From positions 36,867 to 100,866 of the forward strand of contig NZ_JBEPNA010000013.1 in assembly GCF_040546025.1 (NCBI RefSeq): 64,000 nucleotides of DNA, read 5' to 3'. Below the pieces are notes generated by a model, which was not told where the DNA came from, did no database searches, and was given only the letters and a program-made list of their open reading frames with translations. Positions within the stretch are counted from its first letter, which is position 1. Each line of letters opens with the position of its first letter. The DNA comes from Marisediminicola sp040546025 (lineage in GTDB: Bacteria; Actinomycetota; Actinomycetes; Actinomycetales; Microbacteriaceae). Shown here in pieces: positions 63,646 through 64,000 of this stretch. The translations under genes were made by a program, and so were the position numbers.

Positions 63646-64000
63646 GTGGCGGTGGCCGCGAGGTCCTGCGATCGGAGTGCGCCTGGCGACGAGTGTGTTT
63701 GTTGGCGCCGAGTGTGCTCGTTTCGCCCATGCAGTTGCCTGCTGGGCGCCGAGTGTGCTCGTTTCGCCCATGCAGTTGCCTGCTGGGCGCCGAGTGTGCT
63801 CGTCGGCGCCGACTGTGCCGGTTGTAGCGGGCACGCTCGGTGCGGGTGGGCACTCTCGACGGGGGGAGGCTGCGATCGCGGAGTGAGGTCGCGCGGTCGG
63901 AGCGAGCCTGGCGACGAGTGTGTTTGTTGGCGCCGAGTGTGCTCGTTTCGCCCATGCAGTTGCCTGCTGGGCGCCGAGTGTGCTCGTTTCGCCCATGCAG
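63646..64000. repeat. Nested intergenic repeat array
   Basis: A 41-bp unit starting GGCGCCGAGTGTGCTCGTTT begins at 63704 and 63745; a third copy at 63786 diverges after about 18 nt. A 95-nt block (63681-63775) recurs unchanged at 63906-64000, 225 bp later, and the window ends inside it. Shorter relatives of the CGAGTGTG core lie between, some inverted: 63806-63819 pairs with 63830-63843 at 11 of 14 positions, a possible ahcY terminator. The 41-bp period is not a multiple of three, and no gene is visible. No unique spacers, so it is not CRISPR. Confidence 0.85.

Noticed and set aside
63677..63886. Coding repeats in the terminal array
   Set aside because: The 41-bp period shifts the frame at each unit, so no constant peptide repeat can be made.
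63681..64000. CRISPR array
   Set aside because: The units are tandem without unique spacers, only two full units are adjacent, and no cas genes are near.
1..64000. tRNA, rRNA, insertion sequences, prophage or att sites
   Set aside because: No cloverleaf, transposase, integrase or terminal inverted repeats were recognised on reading both strands. Absence by eye is not proof.

Overview
The window is high-GC DNA with dense genes, many GTG/TTG starts, frequent 4-nt start/stop overlaps and a WhiB regulator, so the host is an actinobacterium. Gene content and order suggest a Microbacteriaceae-like organism (inference; no rRNA is present to confirm). The backbone matches the order known from Mycobacterium tuberculosis Rv3285 to Rv3248: biotin carboxylase, maf, accE, accD5, birA, PH-domain protein, GtrA-like protein, purK, purE, LCP protein, rmlD, whiB2, metallopeptidase-like protein, DUF3499, phosphomannomutase, manA and sahH/ahcY.

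Layout. 1-10089: acyl-CoA carboxylase alpha, epsilon and beta subunits, Maf, birA, a TRAM methyltransferase, and a three-gene two-component operon ending in a kinase-like protein without a recognisable ATPase site. A 441-bp gap at 6377-6817 holds six hairpins. 10139-14972: UDP-sugar dehydrogenase, GtrA, purK, purE and LCP ligase. 14997-20849: a glycosyltransferase and dTDP-rhamnose genes (rmlB, rmlD leftward; rmlC, rmlA rightward) around a secreted CAP protein. 20837-50719: a large surface-glycan island with a pyruvyltransferase-like protein, glf and a GlfT1-like enzyme, a Wzm/Wzt exporter, about ten glycosyltransferases, several large membrane proteins, a flippase, Gmd and two Wzy/ligase-like proteins. 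50760-63645: acyl-CoA dehydrogenase, manA, GtrA, galE, whiB, a very large GT2/membrane protein, DUF5719, a metallopeptidase-like protein, DUF3499, phosphomannomutase and ahcY. The window ends in an intergenic array of nested repeats.

How it fits together: galE, glf, rmlABCD, the UDP-sugar dehydrogenase, manA/manB and gmd supply UDP-Gal, UDP-Galf, dTDP-rhamnose, a UDP-uronate and GDP-mannose derivatives. Glycosyltransferases assemble these on a lipid carrier. Wzm/Wzt, GtrA-type proteins and the Wzx-like protein move intermediates across the membrane, Wzy-like proteins polymerise or ligate them, and the LCP protein attaches the product to peptidoglycan. This route is inferred from families, not shown by the sequence.

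Many starts have an actinobacterial -10 box (TANNNT) 6-8 nt before the start codon, which points to leaderless mRNAs. I found no tRNA, rRNA, transposase, prophage, CRISPR array or replication origin.
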